A stretch of 64,000 nt of DNA from Campylobacter showae. Lineage in GTDB: Bacteria > Campylobacterota > Campylobacteria > Campylobacterales > Campylobacteraceae. A program made the translations under genes and the position numbers. Under the pieces are notes generated by a model. The model was not told where the DNA came from, did not search any database, and saw nothing but the letters and a program-made list of their open reading frames with translations. Position 1 is the stretch's first letter. Each line of letters begins with the position of its first letter. Shown here piece after piece: positions 28,975 to 38,681 of this stretch. The stretch covers positions 186,001-250,000 of the forward strand of contig NZ_LR535679.1 in NCBI RefSeq assembly GCF_900699785.1, read 5' to 3'.

Positions 28975-29992
28975 GACGGCGCGTTATCTTTTCTCAAATT
29001 TCCTAGGCACGTTCGCATCGCTGTTTGCGACGCTTTTTCTCATTATGTCGATCGTGTTTTTTATCCAGATCGCGCGCATCACTTCCTACATAGAGATCTC
29101 GTTTTTAGAGCTTTTTAAGCTTTATATGTTTATGCTGCCTAGAGTACTGCTTTTTACCGTACCGATCGCGTTTTTTGCATCGCTTGCGCTTATGTTTTTC
29201 AGGCTTTCTCGTGAAAACGAGAGTATCGTGCTTTTTACGCTCGGATATTCGCCCGTTAGGATCGCTAAATTTTTCCTCATCGTTAGCGGCGCAGTCTCAA
29301 TCTTTCTCATCGTTACCGCGATAGTGCTGATTCCTACGGCTGCGGAGCTAAACGCAAATTTCGTCTCATACAAAAAAACCGTCGCCAAGCTAAATTTAAA
29401 AACGACCGAATTCGGACAAAAATTTTCCGACTGGATGGTCTTTATTCAAAACGAAAAGGACGATGAAAACGGCACGCTTTACGAGGGCGTGAAGCTTTAT
29501 TCGCCAAAAGAAGGCGCACATAGATTCGTTCTAGCTAAAAACGCTCGCCTAACAAACAGCAATGCCGTTCTTGAATTTACGCTATCAGACGGCAAAATTT
29601 ACGATATCAGGGACACCTCGTGGCACAAAACGGACTTTGGCACTATGAAAATCAGTACAGCCCAAGAGGACAGCGTCGCGCAAATGAAGTCGTTTTGGCA
29701 GTATTGGCAAATGATGAGCGAGGATAAAAAACGCGCCAAAGACTTCGCTACCTACGTTCTCATCGCGCTTTTTCCGCTAGCGACGACGCTTTTTGCTTTG
29801 AGCCTGGGTATCGTGACCTACCGCTACGAAAAGGGCTTTGTGTATTTTGGAATATTTGGCGTGCTTTTTGGCTATTTTACGCTCATTATGCTCTTTAGTT
29901 CGCGAGTTTTTATCGCGATTGCGGCAATATTTTTACTATTTTTTATCGCATCTATTTTTAGCTTTAGGGCTAAAATTTTAAAAAGATACTAA
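28967..29992 (+). CDS. LptF/LptG-family lipopolysaccharide export permease
   Basis: A protein of about 341 residues with six membrane helices, three at each end of a periplasmic beta-jellyroll (about 130-250). The N-terminus MDRTARYLFSNFLGTF and the first three helices are typical of the YjgP/YjgQ family that hands LPS/LOS from LptB2FG to LptC. LptF versus LptG cannot be settled by eye, though the position equals the C. jejuni gene after the prepilin peptidase. I chose the ATG at 28967 over an upstream ATG at 28925 because the family begins at MDRxxRY. Confidence 0.85.
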   Translation: MDRTARYLFSNFLGTFASLFATLFLIMSIVFFIQIARITSYIEISFLELFKLYMFMLPRVLLFTVPIAFFASLALMFFRLSRENESIVLFTLGYSPVRIAKFFLIVSGAVSIFLIVTAIVLIPTAAELNANFVSYKKTVAKLNLKTTEFGQKFSDWMVFIQNEKDDENGTLYEGVKLYSPKEGAHRFVLAKNARLTNSNAVLEFTLSDGKIYDIRDTSWHKTDFGTMKISTAQEDSVAQMKSFWQYWQMMSEDKKRAKDFATYVLIALFPLATTLFALSLGIVTYRYEKGFVYFGIFGVLFGYFTLIMLFSSRVFIAIAAIFLLFFIASIFSFRAKILKRY

Positions 29993-31003
29993 GTGCGCCT
30001 TAAGCTTGTTTTTAGCTACGACGGGTCGAAATTTCAAGGCTCGCAGACTCAGCCGCACGAAAACGGCGTCGAGGACGCTCTGGGTGCAGCCCTAGCACAT
30101 GTGGGCATTTTTAGTAAAATAATCTCTAGCTCGCGCACCGATAAGGGCGTGCATGCAAACAACCAAGTAGCCTGCGTCGAGTGTGGCGAGCATTTTAAGG
30201 ACTTTGCGCGTCTAAAAGCTCTCATCAATCGCCACGCCCACCCCGCCGTTCACGTTAAATTTATAAGCCGCGTGCAGGACTGCTTTCACCCGCGCTACGA
30301 CGCTACGGCCAGAGCCTACCGCTACGTCATCAATCACGGCGAGTTTTCGCCTTTTTTAGCGCCTTACGAGACTTTTTTGCCGAGATTTGACCCAAATTTA
30401 GCAAACGAGCTGCTTGCGCTTTTTGTCGGCGAATATGATTTTAGCGCGTTTATGAAGCTTGGCAGCGACGTCAAAAGCCCAGTACGGCGCGTCACAAAGG
30501 CATTTTGTTACGCGCGCGGCAAGCGGTCTGTCATCGTTTTTAAAGCAAACGGCTTTTTGCGCGCCCAGGTTCGCCTCATGGTCGCTAGCGTCCTTAAGGC
30601 GCTCGAGCTTGTAAAAAACGGCAAATTTAAGGAAACGGGCGCGCTAAAGTTTAAATTTGAACGTGCGCAGAAGGCAAAATCCGGCGGCAAGGCAAATTTA
30701 AACCAAAACAGCCGCGAAAAAATCTTAACCGCAAGCGACGAAAGCGCAAATTTGACCGCCGAGCAAGCGGTTTGCGCCGTCTCAAAATTTGACGCCGAAA
30801 ACTCAAATTTAAACAAAGCCGCAAGCATAGATACCGAAAAAAATCTCGCAAAAATTAGCGATAAAAACTCAAGCGATTGCCGCGATGCAAATTTCCTCAA
30901 AGCAAAAGAGCTTTTACGCCGAGCTATCTACGAGCAAAAGCCGCTCACGCGTATCCCCGCGCCGCCAAACGGCCTTTACCTAAACCGAGTTTTTTACGAA
31001 TGA
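29993..31003 (+). CDS. truA: TruA, tRNA pseudouridine(38-40) synthase, with an internal insertion
   Basis: The enzyme makes pseudouridine at tRNA positions 38-40. It starts with GTG directly after the lptF stop. Catalytic Asp50 lies in SSRTDKGVHA; other motifs are FHPRYDATARAYRYV and RAQVRLMVASVLKALE. At 336 residues it is much longer than the usual 245-270. The surplus is a low-complexity segment at about residues 216-302, rich in Lys, Ala, Ser and Asn, lying just before the C-terminal motif LTRIPAPPNGLYL. The insertion is dense in AAATTT words. Both conserved halves are intact, so activity is likely kept. Confidence 0.9.
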   Translation: MRLKLVFSYDGSKFQGSQTQPHENGVEDALGAALAHVGIFSKIISSSRTDKGVHANNQVACVECGEHFKDFARLKALINRHAHPAVHVKFISRVQDCFHPRYDATARAYRYVINHGEFSPFLAPYETFLPRFDPNLANELLALFVGEYDFSAFMKLGSDVKSPVRRVTKAFCYARGKRSVIVFKANGFLRAQVRLMVASVLKALELVKNGKFKETGALKFKFERAQKAKSGGKANLNQNSREKILTASDESANLTAEQAVCAVSKFDAENSNLNKAASIDTEKNLAKISDKNSSDCRDANFLKAKELLRRAIYEQKPLTRIPAPPNGLYLNRVFYE

Positions 31004-31974
31004 TAAACCCAAAAATAAAAGAAGCCATCGCCGCCGTAACGCAAAAGCAAAAAGAGTGCAAAAAAGTAGTCAAAAAATACGCTACATTTATGACTATAAC
31101 GACATTTGTCGCACCAATACTAATTTTTATTATTATGGAGCGACGCTTTGAAATATTCTTTCTTTTATTTGCAGTCATCCCAATATACGTCACGCCGAGG
31201 ATTCCAAAAGTAGAAAAAACGCTGGAAGAGTATAGAAGCTTCTACAAAAATGTTTTTGTTAGCACGGTAATTGCCGATATAGATAGCAATTTTACATACG
31301 AGCCTCAAAAAGGCATCACCGCAAACGAATTTTATAAAAGCGGAATATACAGGCGCGTAAATTTTTACGGCGAAGACCAAATAAGCGGTACTTACGCTAA
31401 TGTCAAATTTCGATTAAGCGAGGCTATAAAAGTAGAAAAAACATATGACTCAAACGGCTCAAAAAACCCTTATCTGGCGCTTTTAAGAGTAAGCAAAGTC
31501 ATATACGACGAATACATGGACTTTAACGGTACAGTACTAGTCTGCGAGTTTTATAAAAATTTCAAAGGACAAACGATACTAGCCGACAAAAAGGTGCTAA
31601 ATACGAAAATATCTGGCGAAAAAGAGATACTTGATGATACGGAGTTTAACAACGAATTTCGCGTATTTACCGACGACAAAATAGAAGCGCGCTATCTTTT
31701 AAGCCCCGGTTTTATGCAACGCCTACGCGAGGTTAAGCAGGGTTTTGACAGTGCCGTATCGCTAAGCGCGGCATTTATGGACGATAAATTTTATCTCTTT
31801 TTAAACGGCGCGAAAGACCGTTTCAAGAGTTCGCTCTTTGACTCACCGCTAAGCCTTTCTGATGCACAAGCCATAAAAGACGAGATCCTGCGGCTATTAC
31901 ACGTCATAGACGAGTTAAATTTGAGCCTTTACCTTTATAAATTAAAATCATATTGGAACATATATAGTTATTAA
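31000..31974 (+). CDS. DUF3137-family membrane protein
   Basis: A 324-residue protein with two adjacent membrane helices (about 27-62) after a short charged N-terminus, then a soluble domain with the DUF3137 pattern: an ISGTY-type beta region, VLVCEFYKNFKGQT, and a C-terminal helical segment. Function of the family is unknown. The ATG at 31000 overlaps the truA stop (ATGA); the frame extends further upstream but those codons lie inside truA and are not conserved. It closes the long glmU-to-truA run. Confidence 0.75.
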   Translation: MINPKIKEAIAAVTQKQKECKKVVKKYATFMTITTFVAPILIFIIMERRFEIFFLLFAVIPIYVTPRIPKVEKTLEEYRSFYKNVFVSTVIADIDSNFTYEPQKGITANEFYKSGIYRRVNFYGEDQISGTYANVKFRLSEAIKVEKTYDSNGSKNPYLALLRVSKVIYDEYMDFNGTVLVCEFYKNFKGQTILADKKVLNTKISGEKEILDDTEFNNEFRVFTDDKIEARYLLSPGFMQRLREVKQGFDSAVSLSAAFMDDKFYLFLNGAKDRFKSSLFDSPLSLSDAQAIKDEILRLLHVIDELNLSLYLYKLKSYWNIYSY

Positions 31975-31981
31975 AAAATTT

Positions 31982-32022
31982 CGGCTATAAAATTTCTAAA
32001 ATGTCTTGAAATTTTATAGCCG
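31982..32022. terminator. Strong bidirectional terminator
   Basis: A perfect 15-bp stem, CGGCTATAAAATTTC (31982-31996) with GAAATTTTATAGCCG (32008-32022) and an 11-base loop, lies between the converging DUF3137 gene and brnQ. It suits both strands, although no long U-run follows. Confidence 0.75.
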
Positions 32023-32055
32023 CATGCAAGAAAATCCGCGCTTTGCCGCTAGTAG

Positions 32056-33387
32056 TTAAAAAGTATTTTCTCTCTTTTCTAGCACAAGGTGCAGTATGTA
32101 AGTCACCGCAAATGCGACCGCACTAGGCACGATCCAGCCCAGCATCGAGTCGTAAAACGGCATTTCTTTGACGAGATCCGTCACTAGCGGCACGGAGACG
32201 CCCGCGATATCAAGGCCGTTTATCGTGCCGACGACCACGCAGACGTAGACGCAGGTGCGGTAGATGAGCTTGCTCGAGTCGATCAGCGGATTGATGAGCG
32301 AAAGGATGATGAGCATGATGGCGATCGGATAGATGGCGATCAGTACCGGGATCGAGCCCTTGATGATGGTCGTGAGGCCGAAATTCGCCACGCCAAAGCC
32401 GATCAAGCACCACGCCGCAACCCAAATTTTATATTTGACGCGTCCGCCCGTTAGCTCCTCGAAGTACTCACTAGCAGAGCTGATGAGTCCCAGCGTCGTC
32501 GTGATACAAGCTAGGAAAAACGCCAAACCTAGTACCAAAACGCCCGCCTTACCGAAGTAATGGCCGCTAATGCGAGATAGTAGTTCGGCTCCGTTTATCT
32601 CCGGCGCATCTTTGAAAAGCTCCGCCGACGTCGCGCCAAGGTAGCCCAGCATCAAATAAATCGCCATCAAAATCACGCCCGCCGTCATGCCTGCCTTTAT
32701 CGTCGATGAAACCAAGTGGCGCTCGTCTTTTACGCCCACGGTTCTGATAGCGTTTATCACGATGATACCAAACGCCAGCGACGCTAGCGCGTCCATCGTC
32801 TGATAGCCCTCTACAAAACCCTTGGCTGCTGCGCGCTGCGCATAATCTCCGATAGGAGCGACGAACTCGCCGATCGGGAACAAAAATCCCGCCCCAAAAA
32901 GTAGCAAAATAAGCGCCAAAAGCAGCGGAGTGAGGTATCTGCCGAGCAGATCAACTAGTTTTGACGGGTTCATACAGACGTAATAATTTAGCGCAAAATA
33001 CGCCGCCGAGTAGAAAAACAGCCAAATTTGCAAATTTTCAGCCGCGATAAACGGCTTAACGGCGATGTCAAAGGGCATATTTGCCGCGCGAGGTATCGCA
33101 AAAAGCGGCCCGATCGTGAGGTATAAAAGCGCCGTAAAAAGCACCGCAAATACCGGGTCTATGCGGCGAACTAGGCTTTGAAGCCCCTTTGCTCTAGCGA
33201 TCGCTGCGACGCCAAGCACCGGCAAAAGCACCGCCGTAGCGCAAAAAAACATGATCGCGACGTAAAAATTCTGCCCAGCCTCTCGCCCCAAATTCGGCGG
33301 AAAGATAAAGTTCCCCGCGCCGAAAAACATGGCAAAAAGCGTGAGCGAGATGACTAAAAACTGATTTTTGCTAAGCTTTTGTTTCAT
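32056..33387 (-). CDS. brnQ: BrnQ, branched-chain amino acid:cation symporter
   Basis: A 443-residue LIVCS-family permease with about twelve membrane helices. The N-terminal SLTLFAMFFGAGNFIFPPNLG stretch is diagnostic and is followed by GPLFAIPRAA near residue 91. It imports leucine, isoleucine and valine with sodium. It is a monocistronic gene divergent from radA, sharing a 174-base promoter region. Confidence 0.94.
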   Translation of the reverse strand: MKQKLSKNQFLVISLTLFAMFFGAGNFIFPPNLGREAGQNFYVAIMFFCATAVLLPVLGVAAIARAKGLQSLVRRIDPVFAVLFTALLYLTIGPLFAIPRAANMPFDIAVKPFIAAENLQIWLFFYSAAYFALNYYVCMNPSKLVDLLGRYLTPLLLALILLLFGAGFLFPIGEFVAPIGDYAQRAAAKGFVEGYQTMDALASLAFGIIVINAIRTVGVKDERHLVSSTIKAGMTAGVILMAIYLMLGYLGATSAELFKDAPEINGAELLSRISGHYFGKAGVLVLGLAFFLACITTTLGLISSASEYFEELTGGRVKYKIWVAAWCLIGFGVANFGLTTIIKGSIPVLIAIYPIAIMLIILSLINPLIDSSKLIYRTCVYVCVVVGTINGLDIAGVSVPLVTDLVKEMPFYDSMLGWIVPSAVAFAVTYILHLVLEKRENTF

Positions 33388-33539
33388 TTTCGCTCCATTT
33401 TAGTTTTAAATTTGGCAAATTGTATTTAGATAAAGTTGAATTTTCGTTGATTTGAGTTAAATTTACTTATTTTTCGCTCGCGCGTGTTTCGATTTGAAAT
33501 TTAACCGTGCGTCGAGAGTAAAATTTAAACATTTTAAAG

Positions 33540-33545
33540 TATAAT
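33540..33545 (+). promoter_or_regulatory. -10 box (TATAAT) for radA
   Basis: TATAAT stands 17 bases upstream of the radA ATG, so the leader would be very short; an AAAGGAAAA ribosome-binding site lies between them. Confidence 0.5.
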
Positions 33546-33561
33546 CCCGCAAAGGAAAAAT

Positions 33562-34902
33562 ATGGCGAAAATAAAAACGGTATTTGAGTGTCAAGCCTGC
33601 GGCAATCAGCAGAGCAAATGGGTCGGCAAATGCCCACAATGTGGGGCTTGGGATAGCTTTTTAGAACTAAACGCGCAGCAGATCAAAACGCTAAAAGAGA
33701 TCTCAAAAAGCACAGTAAAACCGAGCCTCGCAAAGCAAATCAGCGAGGTCGAGATCGAAAAAGTCACGCGCATCAGCACGCAAAATAGCGAACTAGATCT
33801 GGTTCTTGGCGGCGGTGTCGTGGAGGGCTCGCTGGTGCTGATAGGCGGAAGCCCCGGCATCGGCAAAAGCACCTTGCTGCTAAAAATCGCGTCAAATTTC
33901 GCCGCTCAAGGCAAAAAGACGCTCTATGTGAGCGGCGAAGAGAGCGCGAGCCAGATCAAAATGCGAGCCCAGCGCCTAGACGCGGTCAAAGACGGGCTGT
34001 TTTTGCTCACGGAAATTTTACTCGAAAATATCCTCGCCGAAGTGCGCAAAAACGAGTATAAAATCCTCGTCATCGACTCCATACAGACCCTTTACAGCGA
34101 GAAAATCGCCTCCGCGCCGGGCTCGGTGTCGCAGGTGCGCGAGATCACCTTCGAGCTCATGCGCCTAGCCAAAAACGAAAATATATGCGTCTTTATCATC
34201 GGCCATATCACCAAAGACGGCTCGATCGCGGGGCCGCGCATCTTGGAGCACATGGTGGACGTGGTGCTTTATTTCGAGGGGGATTCCAGCCGCGAGCTGC
34301 GCATGCTGCGGGGCTTTAAAAACCGATTCGGCTCGACTAGCGAGGTAGGGATTTTCGAGATGAGCGAAAACGGGCTAATCAGCGCCAACGACGTCGCGGG
34401 TAAATTTTTCACGCGAGGCAAGGCAACTAGCGGCTCGGCTATCACTATCACGATGGAGGGCTCGCGCGCGCTTAGCGTCGAGATACAAGCACTCGTGTGC
34501 GAGAGCGCGTATCCTAAGCGCAGCTCCACCGGCTATGAGAAAAACCGTCTAGATATGCTGCTGGCGCTGCTTGAGCGCAAGCTAGAGATCCCGCTGGGCC
34601 ACTACGATGTTTTCATCAACGTGAGCGGCGGCGTCAAGATCGGCGAAACGGCGGCCGATTTAGCCGTAATCGCGGCGATCATTTCCAGCTTTAAAAACCG
34701 TCCGATCAGTAAAGAGAGCGTATTTATGGGCGAGCTTAGCCTAAACGGCGAGATTCGCGAGATATTTAACCTCGATCAGCGCCTAAAAGAAGCCAAAACG
34801 CAGAAATTTAAAAACGCGATCGTGCCGTCTAAGCCGCTTGACGCGCAGGGGCTAAAATGTTTCGTCGCGGGCGATATCACGCAGGTTTTGGAGTGGATGT
34901 GA
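33562..34902 (+). CDS. radA: RadA, DNA repair and recombination ATPase
   Basis: A 446-residue helicase-like RecA paralogue used in branch migration and, in transformable bacteria, in integrating imported DNA. An N-terminal zinc finger (CQACGNQQSKWVGKCPQC, residues 10-27) is followed by the RecA core with Walker A GGSPGIGKST (about 95), the RadA signature KNRFGSTSEVG (about 253) and a C-terminal Lon-like domain. It is transcribed alone. Confidence 0.95.
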   Translation: MAKIKTVFECQACGNQQSKWVGKCPQCGAWDSFLELNAQQIKTLKEISKSTVKPSLAKQISEVEIEKVTRISTQNSELDLVLGGGVVEGSLVLIGGSPGIGKSTLLLKIASNFAAQGKKTLYVSGEESASQIKMRAQRLDAVKDGLFLLTEILLENILAEVRKNEYKILVIDSIQTLYSEKIASAPGSVSQVREITFELMRLAKNENICVFIIGHITKDGSIAGPRILEHMVDVVLYFEGDSSRELRMLRGFKNRFGSTSEVGIFEMSENGLISANDVAGKFFTRGKATSGSAITITMEGSRALSVEIQALVCESAYPKRSSTGYEKNRLDMLLALLERKLEIPLGHYDVFINVSGGVKIGETAADLAVIAAIISSFKNRPISKESVFMGELSLNGEIREIFNLDQRLKEAKTQKFKNAIVPSKPLDAQGLKCFVAGDITQVLEWM

Positions 34903-34929
34903 GTTTGTTGCAACCCAAAAGCCACATAA

Positions 34930-34964
34930 TTACCTCAAGGCACCCATATGGAGCCTTGAGGTAA
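34930..34964. terminator. Bidirectional terminator between radA and the autotransporter gene
   Basis: A perfect 12-bp stem, TTACCTCAAGGC (34930-34941) with GCCTTGAGGTAA (34953-34964) and an 11-base loop, lies between convergent genes. Confidence 0.7.
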
Positions 34965-34974
34965 AGAAGAATAT

Positions 34975-37050
34975 TTAAAATTTATACATAATCTCGGCTG
35001 CAGCAGCAACGCCTTCTCTTTTACCAACCATGCCTTCAAATTTCAAATTTGTCTCAAATCCTTTTTGTGTTTTAAATTTTAATCCAAACTCTGCTATGCC
35101 GGTATTGCCCTTCATGGAAGGCGAAATAATATCCGTACTATACGTTAAATTGTATCCGTTTGATTTTCCTTTAAACTCTCTATCATATGCAAGACCAGCA
35201 AACCACAGAAGACCATCATTTATATCTTGAGAAAATTTAAAGCCTACTTTTGTTCTTAACGAGTCGCTTTTGCCTAGCAATATTCTTTCACTATTTAATT
35301 CGACTTGCTTTTTGCCGACTCTAGTAAAAAATACTTTAGAATATACGTCAATATTTGAAAAATCAGTTATTTCAAATACTTTACCTAGGCCAACATGTCC
35401 GCCATAGTAGCTCCTTGATGCGTCATAGCCGACCTTTACGCCGTTAGGCAATACCGTTTCGTAATCGGTTTTTATTTTGCCTATCTTTACGGTAGCTTCA
35501 GTATAGAAATTTACTGGCAAGCTTGCTTTACCAAGAAGTCCTATTCCGTAATAACGCATCTTGCCCTCTCCTTTAATATCGCCTACGCTTCTTCCGCCAA
35601 AAGTACCGCTATATTCATTAAAGGTATCATAATTGCCGCCTCCAAATTCTAAAAACGCGCCCGTAACGACATCCTTGAATTCTTTCGCAACCCCCACAGC
35701 AGATGATACTGATTTTACATCCACGTGCGAGCCTGAATTGTGTCTAGTATTAGATATGGCGGCGCCCGTTACCACGCCGCCATTTAATTCGCCACTGTCG
35801 GCTACGCCGCCAAGGTCTATATTTGAAACAACTTCAGAGCTTTGATTGATGATGGCTATAGCGCCAACGGTCGGCTCTAATGTACTTTTTTGCACGGTAT
35901 CTATAAGTTTTTGTTCGTTACTGCCGTTATGGGGGCTTAGCGGACTAACTTTTTTAGCAACTACCGCATACAAATTATTTCCTTGGGCAGCCAAATCACT
36001 ACCATCTTTTTGTAGATTAAACTCATATATGGTTGATATTCCGGCTATAGCTTGTAAATTTTCATTATGATTTTTTATTTTATCCGCAAGCTCTATTGGA
36101 TACAAAATACCATGCGGGTTTGAGATTAAAGTTATCCTGTCGCTCACATTGAGATTATTATTTTCCGCCCCCATGGTTACAGCTACAAGCGAACGCGTCA
36201 AGTCGGTATTTTTATTCTGATTACCTATTTTACCGCTTAAATTTAAAATAGTATCGCCGGCTCTCACGTCTGAAGGTAGGTAAAAATTAACATATTCAAA
36301 ATTTACGATATTTCCAGCCTCTATATTTTTGCCGCGAATATTTAAGATGTTTCCTTTTGTAGTTTTTGCAAATCCATTCCACCCAGTATCGCCGCCGTAA
36401 ATAGTTTGTAATTTTAAGGAACTCGCATCTAAATTTACTATATTATCTATATTGCCGCCACCGCCTTTTCCACCGTAAATCTGCCCCTTTATCGTGCCGC
36501 CTTTTATGGTTACGATATTGCCGTTTGCTTTACCGCCGTTTACAGCATGGCCGCCCATAACGTCTTCGCCTACCATTCCGCCATCTATAATTACAGAATT
36601 TAAACTAGCCACGCCCCCAATACTATGTCCGCCTACAACATCTTGACTTATCTTGCCATTGTTTATTGTTACGAAATTTGAAGCACTATCGTCCCCTGTT
36701 TCTGCAGAACCACCATAAACCGACTGTATCCTATCTCCATCGTTGATATATACTTTATTATTAGAGGCATTTTTGTTTCTTGTCGATTGGTTTAATCCGC
36801 CGTATATCCGAACTCCTAATCTACTATTTTTAGCCATATTGGCAGGAGTAGCATTCCACGTAACGCTATTATTAGAATAGCTTCCACTTGTCTCGCCAGG
36901 GTTAAAACCATAGTAACCGCCAAACAAACTATTGTTATATAAGTATCTTGTATAGTACGATGACCGAGTATCTGCATCAATAACAATATTTTCCGCTCCA
37001 TATAAAGAGCATCCTAACACAAAACATAAAGCAATATTATTATGCTTCAT
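34975..37050 (-). CDS. Autotransporter-type outer-membrane protein
   Basis: A 691-residue type V secreted protein: signal peptide (about 1-20), a beta-helical passenger (about 60-330) with repeats of the form VYGG/VVGGHSIGG/VMGGHAVNGG/IYGGKGGGG alternating with (N)xVxIxxG strands, a linker, and a C-terminal beta-barrel domain (about 420-691) ending in EIMYKF with the terminal Phe recognised by the BAM complex. Its DNA is clearly richer in A+T than the neighbours and poorer in the AAATTT-type codon pattern, suggesting recent acquisition. Probably an adhesin; target unknown. It has an AGGAG ribosome-binding site. Confidence 0.82.
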   Translation of the reverse strand: MKHNNIALCFVLGCSLYGAENIVIDADTRSSYYTRYLYNNSLFGGYYGFNPGETSGSYSNNSVTWNATPANMAKNSRLGVRIYGGLNQSTRNKNASNNKVYINDGDRIQSVYGGSAETGDDSASNFVTINNGKISQDVVGGHSIGGVASLNSVIIDGGMVGEDVMGGHAVNGGKANGNIVTIKGGTIKGQIYGGKGGGGNIDNIVNLDASSLKLQTIYGGDTGWNGFAKTTKGNILNIRGKNIEAGNIVNFEYVNFYLPSDVRAGDTILNLSGKIGNQNKNTDLTRSLVAVTMGAENNNLNVSDRITLISNPHGILYPIELADKIKNHNENLQAIAGISTIYEFNLQKDGSDLAAQGNNLYAVVAKKVSPLSPHNGSNEQKLIDTVQKSTLEPTVGAIAIINQSSEVVSNIDLGGVADSGELNGGVVTGAAISNTRHNSGSHVDVKSVSSAVGVAKEFKDVVTGAFLEFGGGNYDTFNEYSGTFGGRSVGDIKGEGKMRYYGIGLLGKASLPVNFYTEATVKIGKIKTDYETVLPNGVKVGYDASRSYYGGHVGLGKVFEITDFSNIDVYSKVFFTRVGKKQVELNSERILLGKSDSLRTKVGFKFSQDINDGLLWFAGLAYDREFKGKSNGYNLTYSTDIISPSMKGNTGIAEFGLKFKTQKGFETNLKFEGMVGKREGVAAAAEIMYKF

Positions 37051-37219
37051 TTTTTCTCCTTTATTGTATTTTATTAGATTTATTAGCTATGAAAAAATGT
37101 ATCGCCATACTTACAATTAAACTAAAATTATATATTTGAAATTCAAAAAAGTTAGATGAATATGGTTTGTAGTATATTTTAGTCCTACTTTACAAACCAT
37201 CTCATTATGGCTTGCAAAA

Positions 37220-38614
37220 TTATATACTTTCTTTTTTTATTAATTCACCAAACACGGTTTGCAAATTTGCCAAGGTTTTTTCATCTTTTGCTTCAAATCT
37301 CGTGACGATAACCGGCGTCGTATTTGAGGCTCGCACTAGCGCCCAGCTGCCATCGTCAAATCTCACTCTAACGCCATCTATATCGATGATTTCAGCTATC
37401 TTACCTAGGCCTGCTAGCAAATTTTGCGCGTCGCCCTTCTCATAAATTTCGACCAAAACCTCTTTTAGATTTGCAACCAGCTTAAATTTTTGCGCGTCGG
37501 TCGTTTTTATCTTGATCTCGTCGGTACTAAAGACCTTTGGCAGTTTATCGAGCTCGCCGTCTAGGTTAAAGCCTTTAGCTACAAGCTCTAGCGCGCGAAA
37601 CATCGCGTACGTCGCGTCGTCAAAGCCGAAATATCGCTCCTTAAAGAAAATATGCCCGCTCACCTCGGCCGCCATATCGATATTTAGCTCTTTCATCGCC
37701 TTTTTGATATTGCTGTGGCCGGTCTTGCCCATGAAGCTTTTGCCCCCGTGCGCGTCGATCTCGTCGTACATATTTTGCGAGCATTTGACCTCGCCCAGCA
37801 CTCGCGGATTTTTCATCGCAAGGCTATATAGATATGCTAGCTCGTCGCCTTTTATGTTGCGTTTTTTGGTTAAAACCGCGATACGGTCGCCGTCGCCGTC
37901 AAAACCAAACCCTATGTCAAATTCGCCCTTGAGCGCGGCCTTTAGGTCGCTTAAATTTTTCTCCTCGCTAGGGTCGGGGTGGTGGTTTGGGAAGTTGCCA
38001 TCGGGTCGGGGATATAAAATTTGAGCGTTTAATTTTAACGCCTCGCAAATTTCAGGTAGCACCGCTCCGACCGCTCCGTTTGCGCAGTCGATGACGATTT
38101 TAAGCGGCAGATTTTTTAAATGCGCAAACTGCTCTATGAGGAAATTTTTATAAGGCGTCGCGACGTCGAATTTTTCGGCCCTAAAATCATCGGAGATTTG
38201 CGTTTTTGCCGCGATGTCGTCTAGCACGGCGACTTTTAACTTTTGCAAATCCTCGCCGAAGTAACTATCCTTAAAAATCGTGATTTTAAAGCCGTTGTAC
38301 TCTTTTGGATTATGAGAGCCGGTTATCATTACGTTTGCGTCAAATTTGTCCGTAAATACGCTAAAATACCCGACCGGCGTCGGTAGCAAACCGATATCGT
38401 AGACCTTGATCCCGGCTAAATTTAGCCCGCTAACTAGCCAACCGAAAATCTCACCTGCGCTTAGCCTAGCATCATACCCCACGCTAACGTTTTTTGCGCC
38501 TCGGCGTAGCATTTCGCGGCCTAAATTTAACCCGATCGCCTTAACGCTCGTTTCATTTAGATCGCGCACATAAACGCCGCGTATATCGTATTCTCTAAAA
38601 ATTTCATCTATCAA
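37220..38614 (-). CDS. Phosphomannomutase/phosphoglucomutase (AlgC/ManB type)
   Basis: A 464-residue alpha-D-phosphohexomutase interconverting hexose 6- and 1-phosphates for LOS, capsule or glycan precursors. The four domains are marked by MIDEIFREYDIRGVY at the start, the phosphoserine loop TGSHNPKEYNG, the metal loop DGDGDR, the sugar-recognition EVSGH loop and the phosphate-binding RASNTTPV near the end. Choice between mannose and glucose substrates cannot be made. It is monocistronic and faces the ybaK gene in the same direction. Confidence 0.93.
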   Translation of the reverse strand: MIDEIFREYDIRGVYVRDLNETSVKAIGLNLGREMLRRGAKNVSVGYDARLSAGEIFGWLVSGLNLAGIKVYDIGLLPTPVGYFSVFTDKFDANVMITGSHNPKEYNGFKITIFKDSYFGEDLQKLKVAVLDDIAAKTQISDDFRAEKFDVATPYKNFLIEQFAHLKNLPLKIVIDCANGAVGAVLPEICEALKLNAQILYPRPDGNFPNHHPDPSEEKNLSDLKAALKGEFDIGFGFDGDGDRIAVLTKKRNIKGDELAYLYSLAMKNPRVLGEVKCSQNMYDEIDAHGGKSFMGKTGHSNIKKAMKELNIDMAAEVSGHIFFKERYFGFDDATYAMFRALELVAKGFNLDGELDKLPKVFSTDEIKIKTTDAQKFKLVANLKEVLVEIYEKGDAQNLLAGLGKIAEIIDIDGVRVRFDDGSWALVRASNTTPVIVTRFEAKDEKTLANLQTVFGELIKKESI

Positions 38615-38681
38615 AATTTTACCTTTTTAAATTTATTTTATTTTAAGACGGCGTATTTTAGCATTTTTGGGTTAAATTTTA

